This document shows positions 7,746 through 15,539 of a stretch of DNA of 64,000 bases, one piece after another (within the stretch, counting starts at the first letter, position 1; each line of letters begins with the position of its first letter). This DNA comes from an uncultured Dehalococcoidia bacterium (GTDB lineage: Bacteria > Chloroflexota > Dehalococcoidia > Lucifugimonadales > JADFKI01): contig CATQHF010000003.1 in NCBI GenBank assembly GCA_958295865.1, positions 310,001 through 374,000 of the forward strand, read 5' to 3'. The position numbers and the translations under genes are program-made. The notes below the pieces were generated by a model. It was not told where the DNA came from. It saw nothing but the letters and a program-made list of their open reading frames with translations, and searched no databases.

Positions 7746-8807
7746 TTAGGTGAGGGATGAGGGCTTGACGGGTCGTTCTTCCGCGGCTGCCTGATAGACT
7801 GCCATTGCCGTCTGCATCGTTTGTCGGGAGAAGTCGATGTCCATGTTCGGCTGCTCGTCGCCGATGATGGAGTCTATGAACTGCCGCGCCGCGCCGTTGA
7901 AGCCTTCTATCCAGTCCATAGGCACCTGAATGCCCGTCGTCTCGATGCCCTTCACGACCATGACGGGCGGCAGGTCGAGCATCTCCCCGGTGCAGCGCGT
8001 AACCCATATCGCGCCCTTGCTGCCCTGAATCTCAAAGAACTCGTCGGCCGCGTAGTACCTGCCGCGAATGTTCATTTCGGGGGCTGATGAGTACTCGAGG
8101 ATGCCGAGGCAGTTCTTGTCCTTGAACTTCCAGATGGCGGCGCTTGGCGTCTCGTCGAGATAGTCGTCCGACCTTGAAACGATGCTCTGCACGCTCTCGA
8201 TTTCGCCAATCCACCAGATAGCGGTGGCGTACTTGTGCCAGCCGTCATCGTAGAGCATGCCGCCCGCGTGCAGGCTGGGATCGCGCCGCCATTCGTAAGC
8301 GCCCGGCGACACCTCTATCTGGGATGACGCGAGCTTGCCGCGCACGGTTCTGATACGCACGATTGACGGCTCGCCTATGACGCCCGCGTCCAGCAGTTCC
8401 TTCGCCTTCACAATTGGCGGGTAGTAGAGGAAGTTCTCGGTTGTGCGATACTTGGTCGTCGCGCCGCTCAGCGCGGCGGCGATGGTGTCGATCTCGGCGA
8501 CGGTCGATGATATAGGCTTCTGGCATGAAACATGCTTGCCCGCGTTCAAGCCGTCCACAATCTGCTTGGGGTGCAGGTGCGTGGGCGTGAGCAGCTCCAC
8601 GGCATCCACCGTCGCGTCGTTCAGCAGGTCTTCGTAGCTCGAGTGGATGCGCGGGGAGATGCCCCACTGCCGGGCGCGCTGCTCGGCGCGTTCGGGCTGC
8701 GGATCGCAGAGCGCGGTAATCTCGCAATTGTCGTGCATGAGATAGCCGGGGGCGTTGAGCTGGGAGATGGTGCCGCAACCCACGATTGCCAGTCTTACCT
8801 TGTCCAA
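7746..8807 (-). CDS. Gfo/Idh/MocA family oxidoreductase (TTG start)
   Basis: 353 aa. The NAD(P)-binding motif LAIVGCGTISQLNAPGY is at the start, the GAL-type CQKPISSTVAEID (normally EKP) at about 95, and the C-terminal half is the alpha/beta substrate domain. Such enzymes oxidise or reduce sugars, inositols or sugar acids. The reading frame is open 46 codons further upstream to an ATG at 8945, but AGGAGG seven bases ahead of TTG 8807 and the family's normal N-terminus directly before LAIVGCG fix the start there. First gene of the 8807-3952 operon. The Gln for Glu in the EKP motif is unusual but not unique. Confidence 0.85.
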   Translation of the reverse strand: MDKVRLAIVGCGTISQLNAPGYLMHDNCEITALCDPQPERAEQRARQWGISPRIHSSYEDLLNDATVDAVELLTPTHLHPKQIVDGLNAGKHVSCQKPISSTVAEIDTIAAALSGATTKYRTTENFLYYPPIVKAKELLDAGVIGEPSIVRIRTVRGKLASSQIEVSPGAYEWRRDPSLHAGGMLYDDGWHKYATAIWWIGEIESVQSIVSRSDDYLDETPSAAIWKFKDKNCLGILEYSSAPEMNIRGRYYAADEFFEIQGSKGAIWVTRCTGEMLDLPPVMVVKGIETTGIQVPMDWIEGFNGAARQFIDSIIGDEQPNMDIDFSRQTMQTAMAVYQAAAEERPVKPSSLT

Positions 8808-9065
8808 AGCCCAACCTCCTGCGCTTATGCCCTTAGACGGGCTTCCGGGCGAACGGGAATCGCTTTGCCACATCGGACTATCGGGGCATCCGTCCATACA
8901 TGCCATCTTGCCTTGTAGGATACCATCTGCGGGCGACTTTGGCACGGACTAGCGGAATAGGACAGGACGGAAGAAATTGGCTGAATTGACAGGGCGGCGT
9001 GGATGCGGCAAAATCCAAGCGTCCCTTGGTTGTGCCACCCCCATCCCTTGTTGAAAGTATGAGAT

Positions 9066-10247
9066 ATGGCAGTATCACAGAAAATACGCAGCTTCATGGA
9101 GCAAGGCTCTTGGATACGCAGGATGTTTGAGGAGGGCATCGCGCTTAAGCAGCAGTTCGGCGATGAGAATGTGTTCGACCTGTCGCTGGGCAATCCGGTG
9201 ATGCAGCCCCCACCGGAGTTCTTTGAGGAGCTGCGGCGCATCGCGGACGACCCCGCGCCGGGGATTCACCGCTACATGCCGAACGCGGGCTATGTGGAGA
9301 CGCGCGCCGCCGTCGCGGCGCAGCTTTCAAGCGAAACGGGGCTTGGCTTCAGCGCGGACGAAATCGTGATGACCTGTGGGGCGGGCGGGGCGCTCAATGT
9401 TGTGCTGAAGACCCTGCTCGATCCGGGCGATGAAATTATCATCTTCTCGCCGTTCTTCGTGGAGTATCACTTCTACGCGGACAATCACGGCGGCTCATGC
9501 CGCGTCGTGCCGCCGGACGAAAACTTCTTGCCGGACATGGCGGCGTTCAGGGACGCTTTCAACTCTCGGACTAAGGCGGTGCTCATCAATTCGCCGAACA
9601 ACCCTTCGGGCGTGCTGTACAGCGCGGAGCTGCTGGATGACTTGTGCGCGGTCATCAGGCAGGCGGAGGCGGAGCATGGGCGCGAGATATTTCTTGTGAG
9701 CGATGAGCCTTACCGCAGGCTGCTGTTCGATGGGCTTGAGTATCCGCACATATTCCATCACCACGAGCGCAGCATCGTTGCGACTTCGCACTCCAAGGAT
9801 CTCGCGCTGCCCGGCGAGCGCATCGGCTACATCGCGGCGCATCCCGACTACGACGACAAGACCGAGCTGATGGACGGGCTGGTGTTCTGCAACAGGACGC
9901 TCGGCTTCGTGAACGCGCCCGCGCTGATGCAGCACATCGTCAAGGCGCTGCAATCGGTTACGGTGGACATCACCGACTATCGGAAGAAGCGCGATTTCCT
10001 GTACGACAACCTCACGCGCATGGGGTATAGCGTGGTGAAGCCGCAGGGCGCGTTCTACATGTTCCCGAAGTCGCCCACGCCCGACGATGTGGAGTTCGTC
10101 GCCGCGCTGCAAGAACACAAGGTGCTTGCCGTGCCGGGCGCGGGCTTCGGCCTGCCGGGCTACTTCCGCATATCGTACTGCGTGGACGATAGCACGCTGG
10201 AAGGCGCGCTCGCGGGCTTTGAGGCGGCAATAGAGGCTTACCGCTAG
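9066..10247 (+). CDS. PLP-dependent aminotransferase, class I/II
   Basis: 393 aa, fold-type I. Landmarks: LSLGNPVMQPPPEF near the N-terminus, TCGAGGALNVVLKTLLDPGD (cofactor phosphate region), INSPNNPSGVLYS (the conserved Asn), SDEPYRRLLFDG (Asp/Tyr contacting the ring) and SHSKDLALPGERIGY with the Schiff-base lysine (about 234). It transfers an amino group between an amino acid and a 2-oxo acid; the substrate is not readable from sequence, though aspartate/alanine-type aminotransferases are the nearest group. It is divergent from the Gfo/Idh operon. Confidence 0.9.
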   Translation: MAVSQKIRSFMEQGSWIRRMFEEGIALKQQFGDENVFDLSLGNPVMQPPPEFFEELRRIADDPAPGIHRYMPNAGYVETRAAVAAQLSSETGLGFSADEIVMTCGAGGALNVVLKTLLDPGDEIIIFSPFFVEYHFYADNHGGSCRVVPPDENFLPDMAAFRDAFNSRTKAVLINSPNNPSGVLYSAELLDDLCAVIRQAEAEHGREIFLVSDEPYRRLLFDGLEYPHIFHHHERSIVATSHSKDLALPGERIGYIAAHPDYDDKTELMDGLVFCNRTLGFVNAPALMQHIVKALQSVTVDITDYRKKRDFLYDNLTRMGYSVVKPQGAFYMFPKSPTPDDVEFVAALQEHKVLAVPGAGFGLPGYFRISYCVDDSTLEGALAGFEAAIEAYR

Positions 10248-10293
10248 ATATTTTTGTCCCCATCGCAGCCTTCGCCCACAAGTGCTGACAGGA

Positions 10294-11436
10294 CTATATG
10301 CGTTGAGGGATGGCGTCCTTCAAGCCGAAGCCTGTCGCTGCAACCAGAACCGACTCCGACCGCCGTATCACGCCATTTTTGACAAGGGCTTCCACGCCCG
10401 CGAACGCGGCTGCCGATGTCGGCTCGACGAATATGCCTTCTCGCTCTGCCAGCAGGCTGTGCCAGCGCAATATGTCGCTCTCGTCGACGGCAACCGCCGA
10501 GCCGCCCGTATCGCGCAGCACGCGCAGCGCCTGGCGCATTCGCGGCGGGTTGGCGACGGCGATGCCGCCCGCGACGGTGCCGCCGGCGCTTGTCGCAGGC
10601 TTGCGCGCGCCCTCGAACGCGGCGGCGATGGGCATTACGGCGCGCGCCTGCGCCGCATGCAGCCTGGGGATGTCAGACACCCGCCCGACGCGCCGAAGTT
10701 CGCTGAAGCCCCTGTGCGCGCCTATAAACAGCGAGCCGTTGCCCACGGGAATGACGATGTTGCGGGGCAGGTTAGCGCCGAACCGCTCGACTATCTCATA
10801 GGCGAATGTCTTTGTGCCTTCGATGAAGTACGGGCTGAGGTTATGGGAGGCATAGACGAGGGCGTTGCGAGCGGCGAAATCTATGGCGGCGTCGGTAACG
10901 GCTTGGCGGTCGCCGTCTATGAGGTGCGTGGCTGCGCCATAGACGGCGATCTGGCCAAGCTTGGCGGCGGGCGCGCTCGCGGGCGCGAAGATGTGCGCCC
11001 GTATGCCGGCGCGCGCGGCATAGGCGGCGACGGATGCGCCCGCGTTGCCGGAAGAATCCTCCACCACTTCGGACACGCCTAATTCCTTGGCGACGGACAT
11101 CATGACCGCCGTGCCTCTGTCCTTGAAAGAGCCTGTGGGGTTCATCGACTCGAGCTTGGCGTAAAGACGCTGAACGCCCAGATGCCCACCGAGATTACGC
11201 AGGCTTACGGCAGGGGCGCCGCCTTCGCCGAGTGTTACCGCGTCGTCAGGGGAGTGCAGCGGGTTGGGCATGGTGGCCGAATGGCGGTCTTGCGTGCGCG
11301 AGTTATACGCCACATCCAGCGCTCCGCCACATTCGGAGCAGTGCAGCGTGGCCATGTCTGCCGTGTGCTTGGCGGCGCATTCGGAGCATTGGAGGGCTAT
11401 ATGGGACAACTTAACCGCCTTAATTCGGATATTCAA
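10294..11436 (-). CDS. thrC: Threonine synthase
   Basis: About 380 aa. It converts O-phosphohomoserine to threonine using pyridoxal phosphate. The N-terminus has a zinc-ribbon-like pair CSEC...CSEC, then NPTGSFKDRG with the cofactor lysine, SSGNAGASVAAYAARAG, PVGNGSLF and a C-terminal VAATGFGLKDAI. This is the compact bacterial form. The longest frame begins at TTG 11436 without a clear ribosome-binding site; TTG 11409 (after AGGCGG) would remove nine residues and is as likely. It converges with the aminotransferase gene 46 bp away. Confidence 0.9.
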   Translation of the reverse strand: MNIRIKAVKLSHIALQCSECAAKHTADMATLHCSECGGALDVAYNSRTQDRHSATMPNPLHSPDDAVTLGEGGAPAVSLRNLGGHLGVQRLYAKLESMNPTGSFKDRGTAVMMSVAKELGVSEVVEDSSGNAGASVAAYAARAGIRAHIFAPASAPAAKLGQIAVYGAATHLIDGDRQAVTDAAIDFAARNALVYASHNLSPYFIEGTKTFAYEIVERFGANLPRNIVIPVGNGSLFIGAHRGFSELRRVGRVSDIPRLHAAQARAVMPIAAAFEGARKPATSAGGTVAGGIAVANPPRMRQALRVLRDTGGSAVAVDESDILRWHSLLAEREGIFVEPTSAAAFAGVEALVKNGVIRRSESVLVAATGFGLKDAIPQRI

Positions 11437-11534
11437 GGGTTAAATGGGTTGTTATTTGATGCTATGCGGGAGTAGTATTGCTGTCAATGTGCGGACTGGA
11501 CAAGCAGCGGTTCTTTTTTAGGCGGCAAACCTTT

Positions 11535-11598
11535 CGTCATTCCTGCGAAAGAATGTCATCCCTGCGGAAGCAGGGGCAGCAATCCGGTGCGATATAGC
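11535..11598. repeat. GTCATTCCTGCGAAAG palindromic repeat fragment
   Basis: Two overlapping copies of the common palindrome (TCATTCCTGCGAAAG, then TCATCCCTGCGGAAGCAGGGG and AATCCGG). It resembles the core of the element at 25916-26045 but lacks its outer ends. The gap 11437-11835 holds only this, the element at 11632-11774 and a promoter-like TATAAT at 11814. Confidence 0.6.
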
Positions 11599-11631
11599 AT
11601 CAAAACCGTCTGAAAGAAAATGACCCGTTTC

Positions 11632-11774
11632 GAGAAGATTGCATTAGTCCCCTCCCCTTTGATGGGGAAGGTGAAGAAAATTGCATCAGTCCCTTCCCCC
11701 TTTGGGGGAAGGTTAGGATGGGGGGTGAAAATGCTTGCCCATAGATGGCTAAACTGTACTAATGCAATTTTCTC
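11632..11774. mobile_element. MITE-like element with GAGAA(A/G)ATTGCATTAGT ends and 7-bp target duplication
   Basis: 143-bp non-coding element. The left end GAGAAGATTGCATTAGT and right end ACTAATGCAATTTTCTC are inverted repeats of 17 bp with one mismatch. It is flanked by a perfect 7-bp direct repeat CCGTTTC (11625-11631 and 11775-11781), the mark of transposition. The interior holds a partial duplication of the left end plus CCTTCCCC/GGGGAAGG hairpins and the shared tail GGTTAGGATGGGGG. Related copies: 34285-34492, 36086-36187, 56227-56328, 58274-58424. No transposase with matching ends is in the window. Confidence 0.85.
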
Positions 11775-11835
11775 CCGTTTCGTTCATGGATACTATCGCT
11801 GACGCTATTCTGCTATAATAGCCCACCAAGAGACT

Positions 11836-12777
11836 ATGCAATACACGATACGAAGCCATCCAATGTTCAGGCGACCTACTACGATTGCCCGGTATCGCTT
11901 TCGCACCATCGTGCAGAGGCTGCGGCGCAGGCTTATAGTGAAGCTTGCCGTGCGGACGGTGCAAGAGATGATAGACGATGACGCGACGCACATGGCGGCT
12001 GCAATATCGTACTATGCGCTAATGTCGCTGTTTCCGCTCACGCTCGGCATCATCTCCATAATGTCCTTCGTCTTGGAGGACGCCCCTACGCAGGAGTCGG
12101 TTACGAGGTGGGTGTCGAGTTTCCTGCCCGGCTCCGAAAGTCTGGTTACGGCGAACATCCAAGGCGTGCTTGCGGTGCGGGGCACGATTGGCGTTTTCGC
12201 CTTAGTCGGTCTGTTCTGGGCGGGCAGCGCAATCTTCGGGGGCATCACGCGCTCCATCAACCGCGCCTGGGATGTGCATACCGACCGACCGCTCTATCTG
12301 AGCAAGGCGCGGCAGCTGTTGATGGCTCTGCTGAGCGGGCTGATGTTCGTATTCTCAACCAGCATCACGGCATTCCTGGGGATATACCAGCGCTTCGCAT
12401 CGCTGGATTTCCCTTTCGCGGATGTGCTGGTCAGAACGAGCAGCGTCGTCATACTGTACGCAGGCTCGTTCGCGCTCGTGCTTGGCGTCTTCTTGATGCT
12501 CTACAAGTATGTGCCCAACGCCAAGACGCACTGGCGATACATCTGGGTCGGAGCGGTCGTCGCCGCGGTGCTATTTGAGATTACGAAAGACCTGTTCATC
12601 CTATACCTGAACAGTTTCAGCAACTTCGAGAACATATACGGCACGCTCGCGCCTGTGGTGGCGCTGCTGCTGTGGACTTATGTGAGCGGGCTTATCCTCA
12701 TCCTCGGGGCAGAACTCAGCTCAGAGTACGAGCGCATAAAACAGGGCAGGAAGCGCGGCGTGCTGTTCGGCGACTAA
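11836..12777 (+). CDS. YihY/BrkB family integral membrane protein
   Basis: 313 aa with about six transmembrane helices. The conserved head of the family is DDATHMAAAISYYALMSLFP (about 47-66), followed by LVGLFWAGSAIFGGITRSIN, and it ends with GTLAPVVALLLWTYVSGLIL. The family was once called RNase BN by mistake; its members are polytopic inner-membrane proteins of uncertain, possibly transport, function. A TATAAT at 11814-11819 lies so close to ATG 11836 that the leader would be very short. The ribosome-binding site is weak (AAGAG). Confidence 0.9.
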   Translation: MQYTIRSHPMFRRPTTIARYRFRTIVQRLRRRLIVKLAVRTVQEMIDDDATHMAAAISYYALMSLFPLTLGIISIMSFVLEDAPTQESVTRWVSSFLPGSESLVTANIQGVLAVRGTIGVFALVGLFWAGSAIFGGITRSINRAWDVHTDRPLYLSKARQLLMALLSGLMFVFSTSITAFLGIYQRFASLDFPFADVLVRTSSVVILYAGSFALVLGVFLMLYKYVPNAKTHWRYIWVGAVVAAVLFEITKDLFILYLNSFSNFENIYGTLAPVVALLLWTYVSGLILILGAELSSEYERIKQGRKRGVLFGD

Positions 12778-12846
12778 TGCCCGGGGCGTCTCTGTCGTCT
12801 GCCTGAACCGCTTGGATTACCCGCGCAAAGTGGGTACACTTGCTCC

Positions 12847-14214
12847 ATGCGAATCCCTGTGGACAATATACGCTCGCCGTCCGCCGTAGCCGGCATGGTG
12901 CGGGGCGTCTTCTATGGCTGGTGGCTCGTTGGCATCGCGGTGGTGCTGCTGACGATCATGGCGGTGTCGGTGTTCCAGGGTTTGGGCACCTTTCTGGTGG
13001 CGCTGCAAACCGAGTTCGGATGGAGCAGGACGGTGCTCTCCGGCGCGTTCTCGCTCTCCCGGGCGCAGGGCGCGGTCCTCGGCCCGATCGAAGGATGGCT
13101 GATAGACAAGTTCGGCATCCGCCGCATGGTGCTGTTCGGCTACTGCCTGATGGCGTTCGGCTTCCTGATGTTTTCGCAGGTGGGGAACAGCGACTTCTGG
13201 GACTTGCGGCTCTTCAGGATAGAAAGCGGTATATGGCAGTTCTACATCGCGTTCATCGTCATCAGCCTTGGTTCAGGGACCGGCGGCTGGCTCGCGCTGA
13301 TGTCGCTGATGAACAACTGGTTCGTGCGCCAGCGCTCGTTGGCGATTGCCACCTCCATGTCGGGCATCCACCTAGGCGGACTGCTGGTGCCGGCGCTTGC
13401 GTTCGGCATCGAGATGTACGGCTTCCGATGGACGACCTTCGGCATCGCCATATTCCTGTGGGCGCTGATTCTGCCGGTATACGCGATGCTACGCAACAAG
13501 CCCGAGGACATGGGCTTATTGCCGGACGGCGACCGCCCCGGCGCGCGGCGGCAGTCGGAGCAGAGGGCGACGCACAGCGCGGCTGAAGACAACGAGCCGG
13601 AGTTCACGGCGCGGCAGGCGCTCAGGACGCGCGCCTTCTGGATTCTGACCGTGGTTCACATGTCTTCCAGCGTTTCGATTGTAACGCTTGCGCTGCACCT
13701 TGCGCCGAAGCTCACGGATATGGGAATGTCACTCAGCGGCGCGGGTACCATCGTGCTCATCTACACGCTGCTCGCGCTGCCCACGCAGTTCGCCGCCGGT
13801 TGGCTCGCCGACAGGATGCCCAAGCCCACGCTGATTTTCATCTTCATACTGCTGCAAGGCGTCGCCATAATGATAATCGCGGTATCCGACCAGATATTCA
13901 TGGCGCTCATCTTCGCGCTGCTCTACGGCATCGGCTTCGGGGGGCGCATACCGCTGCTGACATCCATACGCGGGGAGTATTTCGGGCGCAAGGCATTCGC
14001 CACGATAATGGGACTGTCGCAGATGCCGAACAATATATGCATGATATTCGCGCCGCTGTTCGCCGGCTTCATGTTCGACACCACCGGCACATATTTCATA
14101 CCCTTCGCGTTCTTCGGTTTGCTGAACATACTCGGCGCGTTCCTGATGCTCGCCGTAAAGCGTCCGCAGGTGGGAGAAGCCGCCCGCGCGCCGTCGGTTC
14201 AGCCCGCCGACTAG
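12847..14214 (+). CDS. Major facilitator superfamily transporter
   Basis: 455 aa, about 12 transmembrane helices in two halves joined by a charged loop (residues about 225-255, rich in Arg/Glu/Asp). The N-terminal half carries GPIEGWLIDKFGIRRMVLFG, the MFS motif between helices 2 and 3, and the second half GWLADRMPKPTLIF repeats it. The overall layout resembles the oxalate/formate antiporter and monocarboxylate group. The substrate is unknown. It lies 69 bp after yihY with a short leader, so the two may be cotranscribed. Confidence 0.88.
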   Translation: MRIPVDNIRSPSAVAGMVRGVFYGWWLVGIAVVLLTIMAVSVFQGLGTFLVALQTEFGWSRTVLSGAFSLSRAQGAVLGPIEGWLIDKFGIRRMVLFGYCLMAFGFLMFSQVGNSDFWDLRLFRIESGIWQFYIAFIVISLGSGTGGWLALMSLMNNWFVRQRSLAIATSMSGIHLGGLLVPALAFGIEMYGFRWTTFGIAIFLWALILPVYAMLRNKPEDMGLLPDGDRPGARRQSEQRATHSAAEDNEPEFTARQALRTRAFWILTVVHMSSSVSIVTLALHLAPKLTDMGMSLSGAGTIVLIYTLLALPTQFAAGWLADRMPKPTLIFIFILLQGVAIMIIAVSDQIFMALIFALLYGIGFGGRIPLLTSIRGEYFGRKAFATIMGLSQMPNNICMIFAPLFAGFMFDTTGTYFIPFAFFGLLNILGAFLMLAVKRPQVGEAARAPSVQPAD

Positions 14215-14285
14215 CGAATTCGCCCATGGTGAGCCTGTCCAACCGGCTCATCCTATACATCCCGTTAGCCCCCGTGTAAGGCACG

Positions 14286-14993
14286 ATGAAAGTTCTAGGA
14301 CGCCAATTGCCGCCGCAGTTCGATGAGTTCTGGGAGCGTTTTCGCTCTGAGATTTCCACGCCGGTCGAGTACATCGAAGCGGGGCATAGCGCGGTGTTCG
14401 GCGAGCAAGGCTACGACCTGAGCGCGCCCGCCGAACCCGCTTGGGCGGCGCTGCCGGACGCCGACTTCGCCTATCACATCGCGCACGAGCTGTTTCATAT
14501 CGTGCAGCGCGGGCGCGGCTATCCCAAGACGATGCGAGGACGCCACTACCCGCCGAACTCAGCAGAGGCGCGCATCGGCGCTGACCTCGAAGATCTGATA
14601 CTGCATCCGCCGCTCGAAGAGCTGCTGCGCGACGAGCTGGGCTTCACGAACGACTTCATCCGTGCGCGCATGCTGAATGGCGCGCTGAACGGCGTCGCAA
14701 GCAGCCCGCCTCCGCAATACGGTACGCCGTGGTTCACGACTTGGGCAATCCGCTACTGCGAACTGCAATTTACGCTGTCGGGCGAAGAGTGGGCTGCGCT
14801 GGAAGCCGTCTTCACCGAGCGCAGCCCGCAGGTGGCGCGGCTGGGCGAAGAGATGGTCGCAATCGTGCGCGAAGTGGGCTGGGGTACGCGCGAGCAGGCG
14901 CTCGATGCGCTGGTCAGAGTGCGCGATTCGCTTGGGCTGAAGGTCAATCAGATAGTGCTGGTGATGGACCCGCTGACCGGCGACATCCTCTGA
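14286..14993 (+). CDS. Unknown protein with HELFH metal-binding motif
   Basis: 235 aa, no signal peptide or membrane segment. Residues 67-71 are HELFH inside HIAHELFHIVQRGRGYP, a zinc-metalloprotease style HExxH helix. A candidate third ligand is Glu 101 in ADLEDLILHPP, or later acidic residues. The rest has no family I recognise. It follows the MFS gene by 71 bp on the same strand. An intracellular metallopeptidase or peptidase-like regulatory domain is the most likely reading, at modest confidence. Confidence 0.55.
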   Translation: MKVLGRQLPPQFDEFWERFRSEISTPVEYIEAGHSAVFGEQGYDLSAPAEPAWAALPDADFAYHIAHELFHIVQRGRGYPKTMRGRHYPPNSAEARIGADLEDLILHPPLEELLRDELGFTNDFIRARMLNGALNGVASSPPPQYGTPWFTTWAIRYCELQFTLSGEEWAALEAVFTERSPQVARLGEEMVAIVREVGWGTREQALDALVRVRDSLGLKVNQIVLVMDPLTGDIL

Positions 14994-15074
14994 TTTTCTC
15001 CCCCCGATGACATAGCGGGGACGCTGCGTATCATACGGATGGAATGAGCGCGTCGATGCGCGCGGCTGCCGGGG

Positions 15075-15386
15075 TTAGCGACAAAGGTTTTCCTGAATAT
15101 GGCGATGGTATTCGCCGGTAATCAGGCCCGACGGGAACACCTGCGCTTCCAGCTCCCCGAGGCTGAATGTCCAATAGTCTATATCCGGCATCGCCTCTGC
15201 CGCTTCAATCTCGCTCAGTATGGCGGGAATGCGGGACTTCTTATGCTCGCACATACGCCGCGCCTCGGATTCAAAGACCGCGCGCGCTTCAATCTCCGAG
15301 AAGTCGGTCGAAACATTGGGCGTAAGCTCAAGGCAGGCGGCAAGCAGCAAGGGCAGCAGCAGGAAGGGAATAGCGCTTTTTTTCAT
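15075..15386 (-). CDS. Small lipoprotein of unknown function
   Basis: 103 aa starting MKKSAIPFLLLPLLLAAC, a complete lipoprotein signal with lipobox LAAC. The mature part is helical and charged (SEIEARAVFESEARRMCEHK). The frame is open upstream to 15590, but the extra 68 residues are not protein-like and precede an obvious signal peptide, so ATG 15386 is chosen. No relatives recognised; it is convergent with the HELFH gene. Confidence 0.6.
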   Translation of the reverse strand: MKKSAIPFLLLPLLLAACLELTPNVSTDFSEIEARAVFESEARRMCEHKKSRIPAILSEIEAAEAMPDIDYWTFSLGELEAQVFPSGLITGEYHRHIQENLCR

Positions 15387-15539
15387 GGCGCGTATTGTAT
15401 CACGGGTGAGCGGACAGGGGCTAACTGATGGGCAGAATTGAGAAGATAGAGGCAGAGGACAGAGGCGCTTGACACTTATATTACCATTAGCAGCAAAGCG
15501 AAGCGCTTCTGAACGGGTGAACTTAGGAGGCTGTGAGCA

